From contig NZ_QGGU01000005.1 of the NCBI RefSeq assembly GCF_003148745.1, forward strand, positions 124,001 through 188,000: a DNA stretch of 64,000 nt, given 5' to 3'. Each line of letters begins with the position of its first letter. The first letter of the stretch is position 1. Both the position numbers and the translations under genes were made by a program. This DNA is from Pleionea mediterranea. GTDB taxonomy: Bacteria; Pseudomonadota; Gammaproteobacteria; Enterobacterales; Kangiellaceae. The notes under the pieces are model-generated. The model saw only the letters and a program-made list of their open reading frames with translations, was not told the DNA's origin and made no database searches. Shown piece after piece: positions 45,839 to 54,480 of the stretch.

Positions 45839-47229
45839 GCCACGGCCTCTGCACTTTGATGATCGGTAAACTGACGTTTGGCCGGTGCAAAATTGCGCGC
45901 ATCAAAATTCTGAAAAGCAATACGTTGCTCTATGGGGTAAACTTCCTCGCCACAAATTTCTCGTATTAAACAACTGTTGCGATAACAGGCCATGCCGAGA
46001 TCGGGCGCAACAAAACCGTGAGTGTGAATTTCTGCATTTTGCACAAATATCCGACTGGCGGATTTATCAATGCTGTAATTTCGGGCGACATTAAATCGAC
46101 CTTTCTCATCAAAACATAACCATCGATTAACAGGCGTTAAATAAGACGGCTGTTGATATTGATAACCACTGGCAAAAATAGCCATATGGGTTTCGAATTC
46201 AAAATCACACTCTTGCTCAGTTTGATGGAATGACAAATGAAGTTTTTGTTCACCTGGCTTTGTATAACATTCAGTCAACTCAGAGTTGGTGATCATATTA
46301 ACCTGAATATCATCGGACAAACGTTTCACGTAAAGCAGATCGAAAATATCATTAATCAAGCATGTGTTAATGCCCTTGAACAATTGCTTTTGCTCGCGCA
46401 TAAGCTGATCGCGTTTACCCGACGGTAACTGATGGAAATAATCAATATATTCTGGCGAGGTCATCTCAAGCGTTAGCTTGGTATATTCCAAAGGAAAAAA
46501 CCGGGGTGAGCGTGTAACCCAGTTCAACTCGTATCCGTGACTATCAATATCCTGAAGCAGATCATAAAATATTTCAGCGGCGCTCTGACCACTTCCAACC
46601 AGAGTAATCGACTTGTTTTTCTTTATTCGCTCAACATGATGAAGATAATTTGACGAATGAATAATGTTGTTACTATCGGCTCTGCATACTTTAGGTAAAC
46701 TTGGAACAGGTCCACTGCCAAGCACCAGTTTTCGGCAGTAGTAGTAATGAGGCTCACTCTCACTGTCGTTCGTACTGTAATCTGATAGTTGACTGGATGA
46801 TATAGCTTGTTTTACCCGTTTAACGGTTACACAAAAGCAGTCCTCATGCTCCAGATACTCAATTGATTGAACTTCCGAATTAAACGCCAAACTGTCGAGT
46901 TGATTAGCGACCCACTGACAGTACTGATTAAATTCCTTACGCATCAAATAAAAATCTTCACGAATATAAAACGAATATAAGTGACCATTTTGCTTGGCAT
47001 AATTAAGAAAGCTGAGTGGATGAGTGGGATCGGCCAGTGTCACCAGATCCGCCAAGAACGGCGTTTGCAAATGTGCACTTTCCAGCATCATGCCGGAATG
47101 CCAATTAAACTCAGAATTGTTATCGAAAAAAAGACAGTCAATATTGTTTATTGGCTGAACCAGAGCTGCCAGGCCTAAATTAAAAGGCCCAATACCCACT
47201 CCGATAAAATCGTATACTCGCTCTTTCAT
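45835..47229 (-). CDS. Lysine/ornithine/diamine N-monooxygenase (siderophore)
   Basis: 464-residue flavoprotein of the IucD/PvdA/RhbE family that N-hydroxylates a primary amine. The FAD motif is GVGIGPFNLGLAAL near residues 10-23, the NADPH motif is VGSGQSAAEIFYDLL near 210, and the C-terminal ATGY-like motif reads FASGYQ. Given the decarboxylase upstream, cadaverine or putrescine is the likely substrate. Confidence 0.92.
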   Translation of the reverse strand: MKERVYDFIGVGIGPFNLGLAALVQPINNIDCLFFDNNSEFNWHSGMMLESAHLQTPFLADLVTLADPTHPLSFLNYAKQNGHLYSFYIREDFYLMRKEFNQYCQWVANQLDSLAFNSEVQSIEYLEHEDCFCVTVKRVKQAISSSQLSDYSTNDSESEPHYYYCRKLVLGSGPVPSLPKVCRADSNNIIHSSNYLHHVERIKKNKSITLVGSGQSAAEIFYDLLQDIDSHGYELNWVTRSPRFFPLEYTKLTLEMTSPEYIDYFHQLPSGKRDQLMREQKQLFKGINTCLINDIFDLLYVKRLSDDIQVNMITNSELTECYTKPGEQKLHLSFHQTEQECDFEFETHMAIFASGYQYQQPSYLTPVNRWLCFDEKGRFNVARNYSIDKSASRIFVQNAEIHTHGFVAPDLGMACYRNSCLIREICGEEVYPIEQRIAFQNFDARNFAPAKRQFTDHQSAEAVA

Positions 47230-47333
47230 ATCTCTGCTCTTAATGCTTTTATTTATGTCGTTATTTACGGCTTTATTAATAGGATTAATAATTCAGTGAT
47301 GATTAATCATCACTAAAAATAACAACGCTTTAT

Positions 47334-48989
47334 CTAAGCCACCGAATTGATATTAGTACTCACGTTAGCTTTAAATTCATTTTCAGCATCTGTCTCAATT
47401 ATGTTTTCGATAGCTGATTCAAGACTTTCACCAGCATCAAAACTCTTAATAAGATCATTACCAATCCGTTTAATCGTCTCTATCAGTTCAACCAATTGTT
47501 CTAATTCAAGTTGTGGGTTTAACAAAGTTATCTTTAGGTAACTCAGGCCATTCACCTTTGTTGATGCAATAATCTGCTCTCCCCGTTTAAACAGAGCTTT
47601 TCTAATCGCTTCATTAATTGAGCAAGTATCGGTTTCGGATTTTATTTCATGGTTATAATCAGATTGCTTCTGTGGCAAATACCGAAACACCAGTGCGGAT
47701 AACTCGGGCTTATGTAATACTTCTATACAAGGCTCGTTATCCAGCATGTAATAGGCTTGCTCAGCAATATCTAACACTTGATCAAAGTAATCGCCTAATT
47801 GCTGAGCACCAATAACGCGCAAGCTTAGCCAGAGTTTTAATGCATCAAAGCGGCGGGTTGTCTGTATGCTTTTATTAACCAGATTGGGCGTCCCTTCCTG
47901 AGACTGACTCAATGGGTTTAAATAATCCGCATGATGAGTAACATCCTTAAACTGATGTTTATCCTTAACAAAAAATGCACCGCAACTGACTGGCTGAAAA
48001 AATGACTTATGATAATCCACTGTCACCGAGTCAGCCTGTTCTATACCAACTAACTTGTTACGACGCTGATTCGAAATCAATAGTCCGCAACCATAAGCAG
48101 CATCCACATGAAACCACAGTTTTTGTTGCTGACAGATATCGGCAATGTCTTGCAACGGATCGATGCTGCCAAAATCAGTGGTGCCAGCAGTTGCCACAAC
48201 ACAAACAGGAATTAAATTATCGTTACGGCACTGGATCAGTTTTTGTTGCAGATCATGAGTGTCCATTCGAAATGCACCATCCGTAGCAACCGAAATAACA
48301 CTCTGATAACCCAGCCCAAGAATAGCAGCCGACTTTTGCACACTAAAATGACTGACTTCAGAAGTTAAAATTCGAAACCGGCTCGCTTCCTTAGGCAATC
48401 CTTGTTGCTTAATACTGTGCAACAAGTGATAGCGAGAAAAATGATCCCGTGCCAACAATAACGCCATTAAATTAGACTGAGTACCACCACTGGTAAAAAT
48501 ACCATCGGCATTTTTACCAAGACCTATTTTTTGTATGGTCCAGTCAATTAATGACTGCTCGATCAAGGTTCCACCTGCACTTTGATCCCAGGTATCCAGT
48601 GATGAATTAACTGACGACAGTATCAGTTCAGCAACAATGGCCGGATAAACAATGGGGCAATTCAAATGCGCCATATATCCCGGTTGATGAAAATAAACGG
48701 CGTCATCAAGATACAACTGCTTTAGCTCTTTCAAACTTTCTGTAAACGACAACAAAGGTTGCTCAAGATCAAGCGATTGAAACTGTTGCGCCAGATCTTT
48801 AGGTGTCTTTCCACTAAACGGTTGCTCTACTTGTTCCATTTGTTGCGACAACAAAGATAAAGCATCCACTACCCGACTGGTTAACGCCGACACAGTCGTA
48901 CCATTAAAAATAAAAGATTTACTTTTCCAGGCGAATTCGGACGCTAATTTGTCGCCCCGATACTGCGAAATAATTTCTGCGTTACCCAT
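47334..48989 (-). CDS. PLP-dependent group II decarboxylase (siderophore diamine supply)
   Basis: 551 residues from ATG 48989, which has GGGA six bases upstream; a TTG at 49022 lacks a ribosome site. The PLP lysine is in VDYHKSFFQP and the cofactor Asp is in the HVDAAYGCG stretch. It resembles the DesA/RhbB class that makes cadaverine or diaminopropane for hydroxamate siderophores. No matching aminotransferase is present, so lysine or ornithine is a likelier substrate than diaminobutyrate. First gene of the operon, directly behind Fur-like boxes. Confidence 0.88.
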   Translation of the reverse strand: MGNAEIISQYRGDKLASEFAWKSKSFIFNGTTVSALTSRVVDALSLLSQQMEQVEQPFSGKTPKDLAQQFQSLDLEQPLLSFTESLKELKQLYLDDAVYFHQPGYMAHLNCPIVYPAIVAELILSSVNSSLDTWDQSAGGTLIEQSLIDWTIQKIGLGKNADGIFTSGGTQSNLMALLLARDHFSRYHLLHSIKQQGLPKEASRFRILTSEVSHFSVQKSAAILGLGYQSVISVATDGAFRMDTHDLQQKLIQCRNDNLIPVCVVATAGTTDFGSIDPLQDIADICQQQKLWFHVDAAYGCGLLISNQRRNKLVGIEQADSVTVDYHKSFFQPVSCGAFFVKDKHQFKDVTHHADYLNPLSQSQEGTPNLVNKSIQTTRRFDALKLWLSLRVIGAQQLGDYFDQVLDIAEQAYYMLDNEPCIEVLHKPELSALVFRYLPQKQSDYNHEIKSETDTCSINEAIRKALFKRGEQIIASTKVNGLSYLKITLLNPQLELEQLVELIETIKRIGNDLIKSFDAGESLESAIENIIETDAENEFKANVSTNINSVA

Positions 48990-49079
48990 GCGTGATCCCG
49001 CTTTTTTATTTGTTAATGACAATAAAATTCAACACAACAAACGCTTCGTCGGTTTGCCGTAACCCATGAGCGCACAATG

Positions 49080-49135
49080 TAAATGATATTCATTCTCATT
49101 ACAATGCAAATCGTAATAATAATCATTATCATTTA
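49080..49135. promoter_or_regulatory. Two Fur-box-like sites upstream of the siderophore operon
   Basis: AAATGATATTCATTCTCATT (49081-49100) and AATAATAATCATTATCATTT (about 49115-49134) resemble the GATAATGATAATCATTATC consensus. They lie between the decarboxylase gene and a plus-strand small frame, so both directions could be iron-regulated. Confidence 0.8.
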
Positions 49136-49156
49136 AAAATGAGATGGAGGTTATCA

Positions 49157-49291
49157 ATGAATGGAATTATTTTGGGATATACAAAGGAGATAACACTTAC
49201 AGGAAGTAAGGTTTTAAACCGAAGCTTAAACGTCCGGCTGAATTTGTGTCGAATTTATCTGTGTTTTTTACATATTTTTGCTCATTTTTAG
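49157..49291 (+). CDS. Possible 44-residue protein divergent from the siderophore operon
   Basis: ATG at 49157 follows GGAGG by six bases, an ideal ribosome site, about 22 bases beyond the Fur-like boxes. The product has a polar N-terminal half and a hydrophobic, Cys/Leu/Phe-rich end (LCRIYLCFLHIFAHF). No family recognised. It could be a Fur-controlled small membrane protein or a chance frame. Confidence 0.4.
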   Translation: MNGIILGYTKEITLTGSKVLNRSLNVRLNLCRIYLCFLHIFAHF

Positions 49292-49441
49292 TGACGAGAA
49301 GCCATACTTTTGCAATCAATTACTAACTGTGATTTTTAGTTACCATTAATATACGTTTATAAATCTCTTATCTCTTTATAAATTTTTTATTCTTCATATC
49401 TTGCTGTCATCTTAAAACTTATTTTCACATTAACTATGCCT

Positions 49442-50596
49442 TCACATCTGTAGCCCTTTTCTGTCATGAAATTTCTGACCATTGAGCATTAGCAATACCC
49501 CTAACAACACGACTGCGGTACCGATAACAGGTAGTTTTTCAACGCCCAGATAATTTACTGTATAACCACCCAACCAAGAACCGGCTGCAATACCGACATT
49601 GCATGCAGAAAGATTGAAAGCCACTGCTGATTCAGGGCTTTCTCTACCCACCTCAAGCGAACGAGACAATGTCACTGTAAATAGGGTTGTATGCACAGCC
49701 CCCCAAACTATTACGACCAAATACAGTGACACTACTGTCACATGATTAGCAGCAGTCATTAACCCCATAGCAACAGCAAGACTGATGGATAAGACAATTG
49801 CTGTTAAAAGCAACTGATGTTTTGACACATAGCCGACTACCCAACTACCCAACAGTCCTGACACACCAAAATACAGTAACAGCAAAGTAGTATCCTTCCC
49901 TGCAAAACTCTTATCCAAAATTGGCAGTAGATAGGTATACCCGGTAAACATTCCAGTGAAGATGAGCGTAGTTGTTAATAAATGCACCAAAAAAAAGTAA
50001 TTCTGTATCAAACAATAAAAGTTCTCTTTCGTCCTATTATGTATGACATGGCGCTGTGGAGTAAAAGACATTAAAAGCACCGCCGCCAGAAATCCCATAC
50101 CAGCGATAAACGTGAATGCCAATCGCCAATTAAATGTATCCGATAAAAAATTAAGAAGAGGAATCCCAATTACAGTAGCAATAGCGACTCCCATGTTTGC
50201 ACGCGATATGGCCCAAGCCGACTTGTCAGACGGTACAAGCTGCTCTGCAGAAACCATTACATTGGCAATAATGGCAGGAAGAAGACAGCCCTGAATGATC
50301 CTAACGACAACAGCTACAGTGTAGGATGCGTATAGTGCAATCAAAAAGTTACCCGCAACGAATATAAGTGTTCCACGAGTAACAAGCGTCCACCGATTAC
50401 CTTGACTAAATAACTGAGTAACAAATGGACCCGCAAGGGCGGCTGAAATTGCAAACCACCCCATCAAGTTACCTGCCTGAGCAAAAGGAATTTTCATTCC
50501 TTTTGCCAATGCGGGGACTAAACCCACAACCGAGAACTCAGTCGTGACACTAACAAATCCACAAAATGCCAAGATTGTTAAGTACCAAGAAGTCAT
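49442..50596 (-). CDS. MFS transporter (AraJ/SotB-like)
   Basis: 384 residues from ATG 50596, eight bases after the SDR stop. Twelve predicted helices with the early TTEFSVVGLVPALA motif of the drug/sugar efflux group. It forms an operon with the SDR gene and is divergent from the TetR gene, a layout typical of inducible efflux/detoxification. The substrate is unknown. Confidence 0.85.
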   Translation of the reverse strand: MTSWYLTILAFCGFVSVTTEFSVVGLVPALAKGMKIPFAQAGNLMGWFAISAALAGPFVTQLFSQGNRWTLVTRGTLIFVAGNFLIALYASYTVAVVVRIIQGCLLPAIIANVMVSAEQLVPSDKSAWAISRANMGVAIATVIGIPLLNFLSDTFNWRLAFTFIAGMGFLAAVLLMSFTPQRHVIHNRTKENFYCLIQNYFFLVHLLTTTLIFTGMFTGYTYLLPILDKSFAGKDTTLLLLYFGVSGLLGSWVVGYVSKHQLLLTAIVLSISLAVAMGLMTAANHVTVVSLYLVVIVWGAVHTTLFTVTLSRSLEVGRESPESAVAFNLSACNVGIAAGSWLGGYTVNYLGVEKLPVIGTAVVLLGVLLMLNGQKFHDRKGLQM

Positions 50597-50603
50597 CTTT
50601 CCT

Positions 50604-51344
50604 TCAGGCATTAGCTCCACCATCAATGGTAAACCCTGTGCCCGTTATACTTCGACTTTCATCACCAGCAATCCAGGTCACCAGCGCCGCTATATCTTTA
50701 GGTTCAGAATATTTGGGAATACACATTACACTTCGTTGTGCGTCTGAAAACTCACCATCAGCTGGATTCATATCAGTATTTGTTGAGCCTGGATGTACAA
50801 TATTTACAGTAATGCCGCGAGGACCTAAATCTCGTGCCAAGCCTTTTGTGAAACCGATTAACGCAGATTTAGTAAGGCTATATAGGGTAAGCCCCTGCAT
50901 CTTAGTATACTCGGCAAGATTACTGCCGATAGAGATAATGCGCCCGCCTTCTTTCATATGTTTCGATGCAAACTGAGATGCCATAAAGACTGCTTGCACA
51001 TTAACATTCAGATTCTTTTGAAACTGTTCTAACTTAATCTCCTCAAAGGTTGAAACTTCGAAAAGGCCTGCATTGTTTACCAAAATATCAATCCTTCCGA
51101 ACTCCGTTACAACCTTATCTACAGCTTTTTGAATGGATTCAACACTTGCATTGTCAGCTTTTATCGCCAGAACACTTGAGCCAGTATTTCTAATTTCAGC
51201 CTCAACTTCCTGAGACGCGACCCTTGAGTTCAAATAAGTAAATGCCACATCGGCGCCCTCTATCGCGAAACGCTTAGCTATAGCAGCACCCATTCCCCTG
51301 CTTCCACCTGTAATCAGTGCTACTTTACCTTTCAATGTATTCAT
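50604..51344 (-). CDS. Short-chain dehydrogenase/reductase (FabG-like)
   Basis: 246 residues: cofactor loop TGGSRGMGAAIA, NNAG motif, catalytic Ser in SIGSNLAEY and YSLTK with Tyr and Lys. The Arg after the cofactor loop suggests NADPH. ATG is behind AGGAGAAG. The substrate is not predictable. It is controlled with the MFS gene, probably by the divergent TetR protein. Confidence 0.9.
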   Translation of the reverse strand: MNTLKGKVALITGGSRGMGAAIAKRFAIEGADVAFTYLNSRVASQEVEAEIRNTGSSVLAIKADNASVESIQKAVDKVVTEFGRIDILVNNAGLFEVSTFEEIKLEQFQKNLNVNVQAVFMASQFASKHMKEGGRIISIGSNLAEYTKMQGLTLYSLTKSALIGFTKGLARDLGPRGITVNIVHPGSTNTDMNPADGEFSDAQRSVMCIPKYSEPKDIAALVTWIAGDESRSITGTGFTIDGGANA

Positions 51345-51373
51345 AATGCTTCTCCTAGAGCAACCTTATTAAC

Positions 51374-51446
51374 GTAACGATCGTTACATTATTAAGGTTA
51401 GCATGACGGATTCTTAAATGTCTATAATTATGTTACGATTGTTACA
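51374..51446. promoter_or_regulatory. TetR-type operators between SDR-MFS and tetR genes
   Basis: A perfect palindrome GTAACGATCGTTAC (51374-51387), embedded in CCTTATTAA/TTATTAAGG arms, and a second copy TGTTACGATTGTTACA (51431-51446) with mismatches. Placement in the divergent promoter fits autoregulation by the adjacent TetR protein. Confidence 0.75.
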
Positions 51447-51480
51447 GATTAAAAACGGAACAAAGTACAGGAGAGAGGTG

Positions 51481-52107
51481 ATGGCCAAAAGAGGTCGCCC
51501 CCGAACTTTCAACAGTGATGATGCTTTGAAAAAAGCAATGCTTGAGTTTTGGTCACAGGGCTATGAAAACACACCAATGTCAAGCCTAATTAAAACGATG
51601 AAGCTAAATGCAACCAGCATTTACGCAGCTTATGGATCAAAAGAAGCGCTTTTTCTAAAAGCAGTAGATTTATATTGTAGAAATGATGGTTCACGCATCT
51701 GGTCTGCAGTTCAATCTGCATCATATCCGATAGAGGTTGTTACGGAGCTCTTGCATAAAAGCGCAGAAGAATTCACTCGACCGAATCAACCAAAAGGTTG
51801 CTTAATTATTATGGCTTCGGCTATATCCAGCTCAAGCAGTCCATCTGTGTATCAAAAGCTAAAAAAACTGCGAGCCAATAATGAAAGAGTACTTATAAAA
51901 CGATTCGAAGAAACAAAGACAATATCTGAACTCGAATCAGATAAGCCAATTTCTCATTGGAAGTCCGTTGCAAAATTTTATTTAACCGTTCAGCAAGGGA
52001 TGTCAATTCAAGCCAGAGACGGGGCAAAGCCAGCTGAGTTACTGGATATTGCAGAGAACGCTATATCTGCCTGGGATGCTATAAATGAAAAAAGTTTTGT
52101 GAAATAA
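51481..52107 (+). CDS. TetR family transcriptional regulator
   Basis: 208 residues from ATG 51481, behind AGAGAGGTG; the open frame upstream is promoter DNA. The N-terminal helix-turn-helix (about 9-55) has MSSLIKTMKLNATSIYAAYG and the opening KRGRPRTF. The C-terminal ligand domain is of the AcrR-like Cys-containing type (PKGCLIIMA). It likely represses the divergent SDR-MFS operon. Confidence 0.9.
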   Translation: MAKRGRPRTFNSDDALKKAMLEFWSQGYENTPMSSLIKTMKLNATSIYAAYGSKEALFLKAVDLYCRNDGSRIWSAVQSASYPIEVVTELLHKSAEEFTRPNQPKGCLIIMASAISSSSSPSVYQKLKKLRANNERVLIKRFEETKTISELESDKPISHWKSVAKFYLTVQQGMSIQARDGAKPAELLDIAENAISAWDAINEKSFVK

Positions 52108-52189
52108 ATTGTGATCCAATCTTATAACTAATTTTTCATTCAATAGTGAAACTTTTTACTGAAATCACAGTTTATACAAAGCTTTTAGT

Positions 52190-53641
52190 TCAACCCTCAG
52201 ATCTAACTTCTACCAATTCCGCTTTACTGGTTTTAAACGATAGCCGGGCTTGCCACAACAAAAACAATCCAACGAGAACCAATGTGACATTAATGCCATG
52301 CACAACGGGTAATGGATGATTAAAGCCAAAGGTTTGCCAATGCAATAATGCTACTATCAGCAAAACCATACCCGTGGTTAATTGAAACATTCGTTTGCTG
52401 GTGATGGCATTTTTAATCATTAATGCGGTTATCGCCGTTAAAGTCAGCGTGACTAAAAACACTGCCAGAGCAGGAACGCTGGTGAAGATGGAAAACATTG
52501 AGCTGGCCAAAGCTAATGGACTGCCCCACACCATAGCGACCCATAAATCATTAATAAAATTTTGATGTTTTCGACGACTGAGCCAGATATTAACGCCACT
52601 GGCACAAATAACCGTTAAACAAAGTCCCAAGGCAACGTATAACACTTTAACCGGAAAACCCGCAAAATGGCCAAAGTGTAAACGATAAACTGAATACGCC
52701 ACCTGTCTGCCAGCGGCACCATCGGACATGCCCTGATGAGAAATTACCTCTCCATTAGAGCGTAATTGATACAGCTCCGAATAAATAAATCGGCCGGGCA
52801 AGGTTGCAGCAACTTCGAGAAACTGATGGTCGGTGCCCTTGTTCTGAATCACCAGATAAATTGGTGTGGCGTTGGGCGCGTATTGCTGTAAGTTTTCAAA
52901 CGCTTTGCTGTAGTTGATTGTCTGTTGTGATTGATTAACTTTCGGTTCTGCGCCATAAACAGCATTAACCACGGCATCGCGATCATTATTAAAGAACACT
53001 CCGGCTGAGGCGGCAATAAAAATACTGACCAAACCAATAAAGGCTCCGGTTAAGCCAATCATTAAATAAAAAGGTGTGCCCCAAACACTGAGACGGTTGT
53101 GCAAGTCCACCTGATTCAGCCGTTCGCTTTTATTACGGCGCCAGATAAAGGCATCTTTAAAAATTCTTGGATGGGCAATAATGCCGCTTACAATTAATCC
53201 ACATAACATTGCCCCAAAAATGCCAACCACAATGATGCCAAAGGTTTGTGGTAAGTGAAGATTAATATGCATTTCTTTTAAAAAATGAGTCCAGCCTTCA
53301 ACCGGTGCATCACTTAAACGACCATCACGGTTAACAAACCATTCCTGTCCATCTCCGGCAATGTGTATTCTGGGAACTTCTTTGGTTGGTAATACCACAT
53401 ACAAGGATTTTGGAACCTGCTCAACCCGTAACAAAAACTCATCCACTGCAGTTTCAATTTGCTCTGGCGAATAATTCAAATACTCTTCTACATTGGGCTG
53501 TTCCCATCGTTCGAATTCTTCAAACAACACAACAAAGGAACCGGTTAAACAGATCAAAAACATAACCGCAGCAACGAATAGACCAAGCCAGGAATGGCTG
53601 GCCAGTGAGCGTTTTACCCAGCTGTTGTTTGACTTATCCAT
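52190..53641 (-). CDS. PepSY-domain membrane protein (iron uptake associated)
   Basis: 483 residues, PepSY-associated TM (PiuB/FpvG-like) family with at least six membrane helices. It opens with SLASHSWLGLFVAAVMFLICLTGSF-like wording (motif HSWLGLF then LTGSF), and a conserved His is in the HLPQTFG and DLHNRLSVWG stretches. Such proteins accompany TonB siderophore receptors and are thought to reduce ferric siderophore in or near the membrane. It is the third gene after the receptor. Confidence 0.88.
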   Translation of the reverse strand: MDKSNNSWVKRSLASHSWLGLFVAAVMFLICLTGSFVVLFEEFERWEQPNVEEYLNYSPEQIETAVDEFLLRVEQVPKSLYVVLPTKEVPRIHIAGDGQEWFVNRDGRLSDAPVEGWTHFLKEMHINLHLPQTFGIIVVGIFGAMLCGLIVSGIIAHPRIFKDAFIWRRNKSERLNQVDLHNRLSVWGTPFYLMIGLTGAFIGLVSIFIAASAGVFFNNDRDAVVNAVYGAEPKVNQSQQTINYSKAFENLQQYAPNATPIYLVIQNKGTDHQFLEVAATLPGRFIYSELYQLRSNGEVISHQGMSDGAAGRQVAYSVYRLHFGHFAGFPVKVLYVALGLCLTVICASGVNIWLSRRKHQNFINDLWVAMVWGSPLALASSMFSIFTSVPALAVFLVTLTLTAITALMIKNAITSKRMFQLTTGMVLLIVALLHWQTFGFNHPLPVVHGINVTLVLVGLFLLWQARLSFKTSKAELVEVRSEG

Positions 53642-53747
53642 TGTGATGATTCCTATGTTTTTACTGAAAATATTTAATGAACAGAATGTTGTTTAATCGA
53701 TTTGTTATAAACGTTTTTAATAACTTTTTTATCTGCTTTTGCCAGAT

Positions 53748-54368
53748 CTATGGCACTGTCGGTATCATTATCAGTATCATACTGCCCACCATACTGACTC
53801 CCGCCATAATCATAGATGGTCTGATACGTTTTGGTTGCGACAGTATCCAGCAAGCGCCAAGAGACCACATTATTGGTAGCATAAATGCCGCAATAACCAA
53901 GGTGTTCGCCAGCTCTCCGGGTAACGCCATCACTAACAACAAACAAATCACGGTACTGAATACAAAAGTTACGGGGCCGGCAACCAAAAACGTCCCTACA
54001 CGGCGAGCGTAAATGGGCCATGCTTGAAAGGTCACCTGTCGGGGCTTAAACTGGTTACTGTGTTTTGCCTTGAGTGTCTTTTTCATTTCAGCTTCAGTTT
54101 GTAATGACTCAGCTTTATTGCGATTGTTTTGCTTAAATTTTTCAGAAGTAATGCCAATAAGCATCATCGCCATTAATGCTGATGTGATCGCTAAAAATGT
54201 TAGTCCAAACTCAGCGCCATAACTCTGCTGCCATAAAACACCGCTTGCTATTAAAAGCAAACCACTGCCAATTCGTTTAGCCGTTTTATTCTGACGGGTT
54301 CGCCATGTTTGCCAAAGCGCTAAAATAGTCAACAGATTGAAAAATATGGGAAGCAGAATGGTCGTCAT
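53748..54368 (-). CDS. Membrane protein of the TonB/PepSY iron locus
   Basis: 206 residues with about five to six helices. The N-terminal half (about 1-75) resembles small DUF3325-type proteins. The C-terminal half, from YARRVGTFLVAGPVTFVFS, resembles DUF3649-type proteins; both occur near PepSY genes in iron-uptake operons. It may thus be a fusion of two normally separate small proteins, linked by a polar stretch. This comparison is from memory of the families and is only moderately certain. Confidence 0.65.
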   Translation of the reverse strand: MTTILLPIFFNLLTILALWQTWRTRQNKTAKRIGSGLLLIASGVLWQQSYGAEFGLTFLAITSALMAMMLIGITSEKFKQNNRNKAESLQTEAEMKKTLKAKHSNQFKPRQVTFQAWPIYARRVGTFLVAGPVTFVFSTVICLLLVMALPGELANTLVIAAFMLPIMWSLGACWILSQPKRIRPSMIMAGVSMVGSMILIMIPTVP

Positions 54369-54400
54369 TTTAAAGCCTTAAAATTAAGTCATTAAACGCC

Positions 54401-54430
54401 AAAAAAGTACCGGATAACCCGGTACTTTTT
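54401..54430 (-). terminator. Terminator after the TonB receptor gene
   Basis: Stem AAAAGTACCGG / CCGGTACTTTT with a short loop, flanked by A and T runs. It would separate the receptor gene from the two downstream membrane genes or attenuate transcription between them. Confidence 0.85.
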
Positions 54431-54480
54431 GTATTGCATTTTAAGTGTTGTATTCAAAAGAAATAATTATCATCGCTTAC

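Noticed and set aside
53674-54021. Overlapping 115-codon minus-strand frame, considered as a frameshifted end of the membrane protein at 53748-54368
   Set aside because: The main frame ends cleanly after its last helix. The alternative frame is Arg/Cys-rich nonsense over most of its length, and only its last 25 codons look coding-like, which is too little to claim a frameshift.
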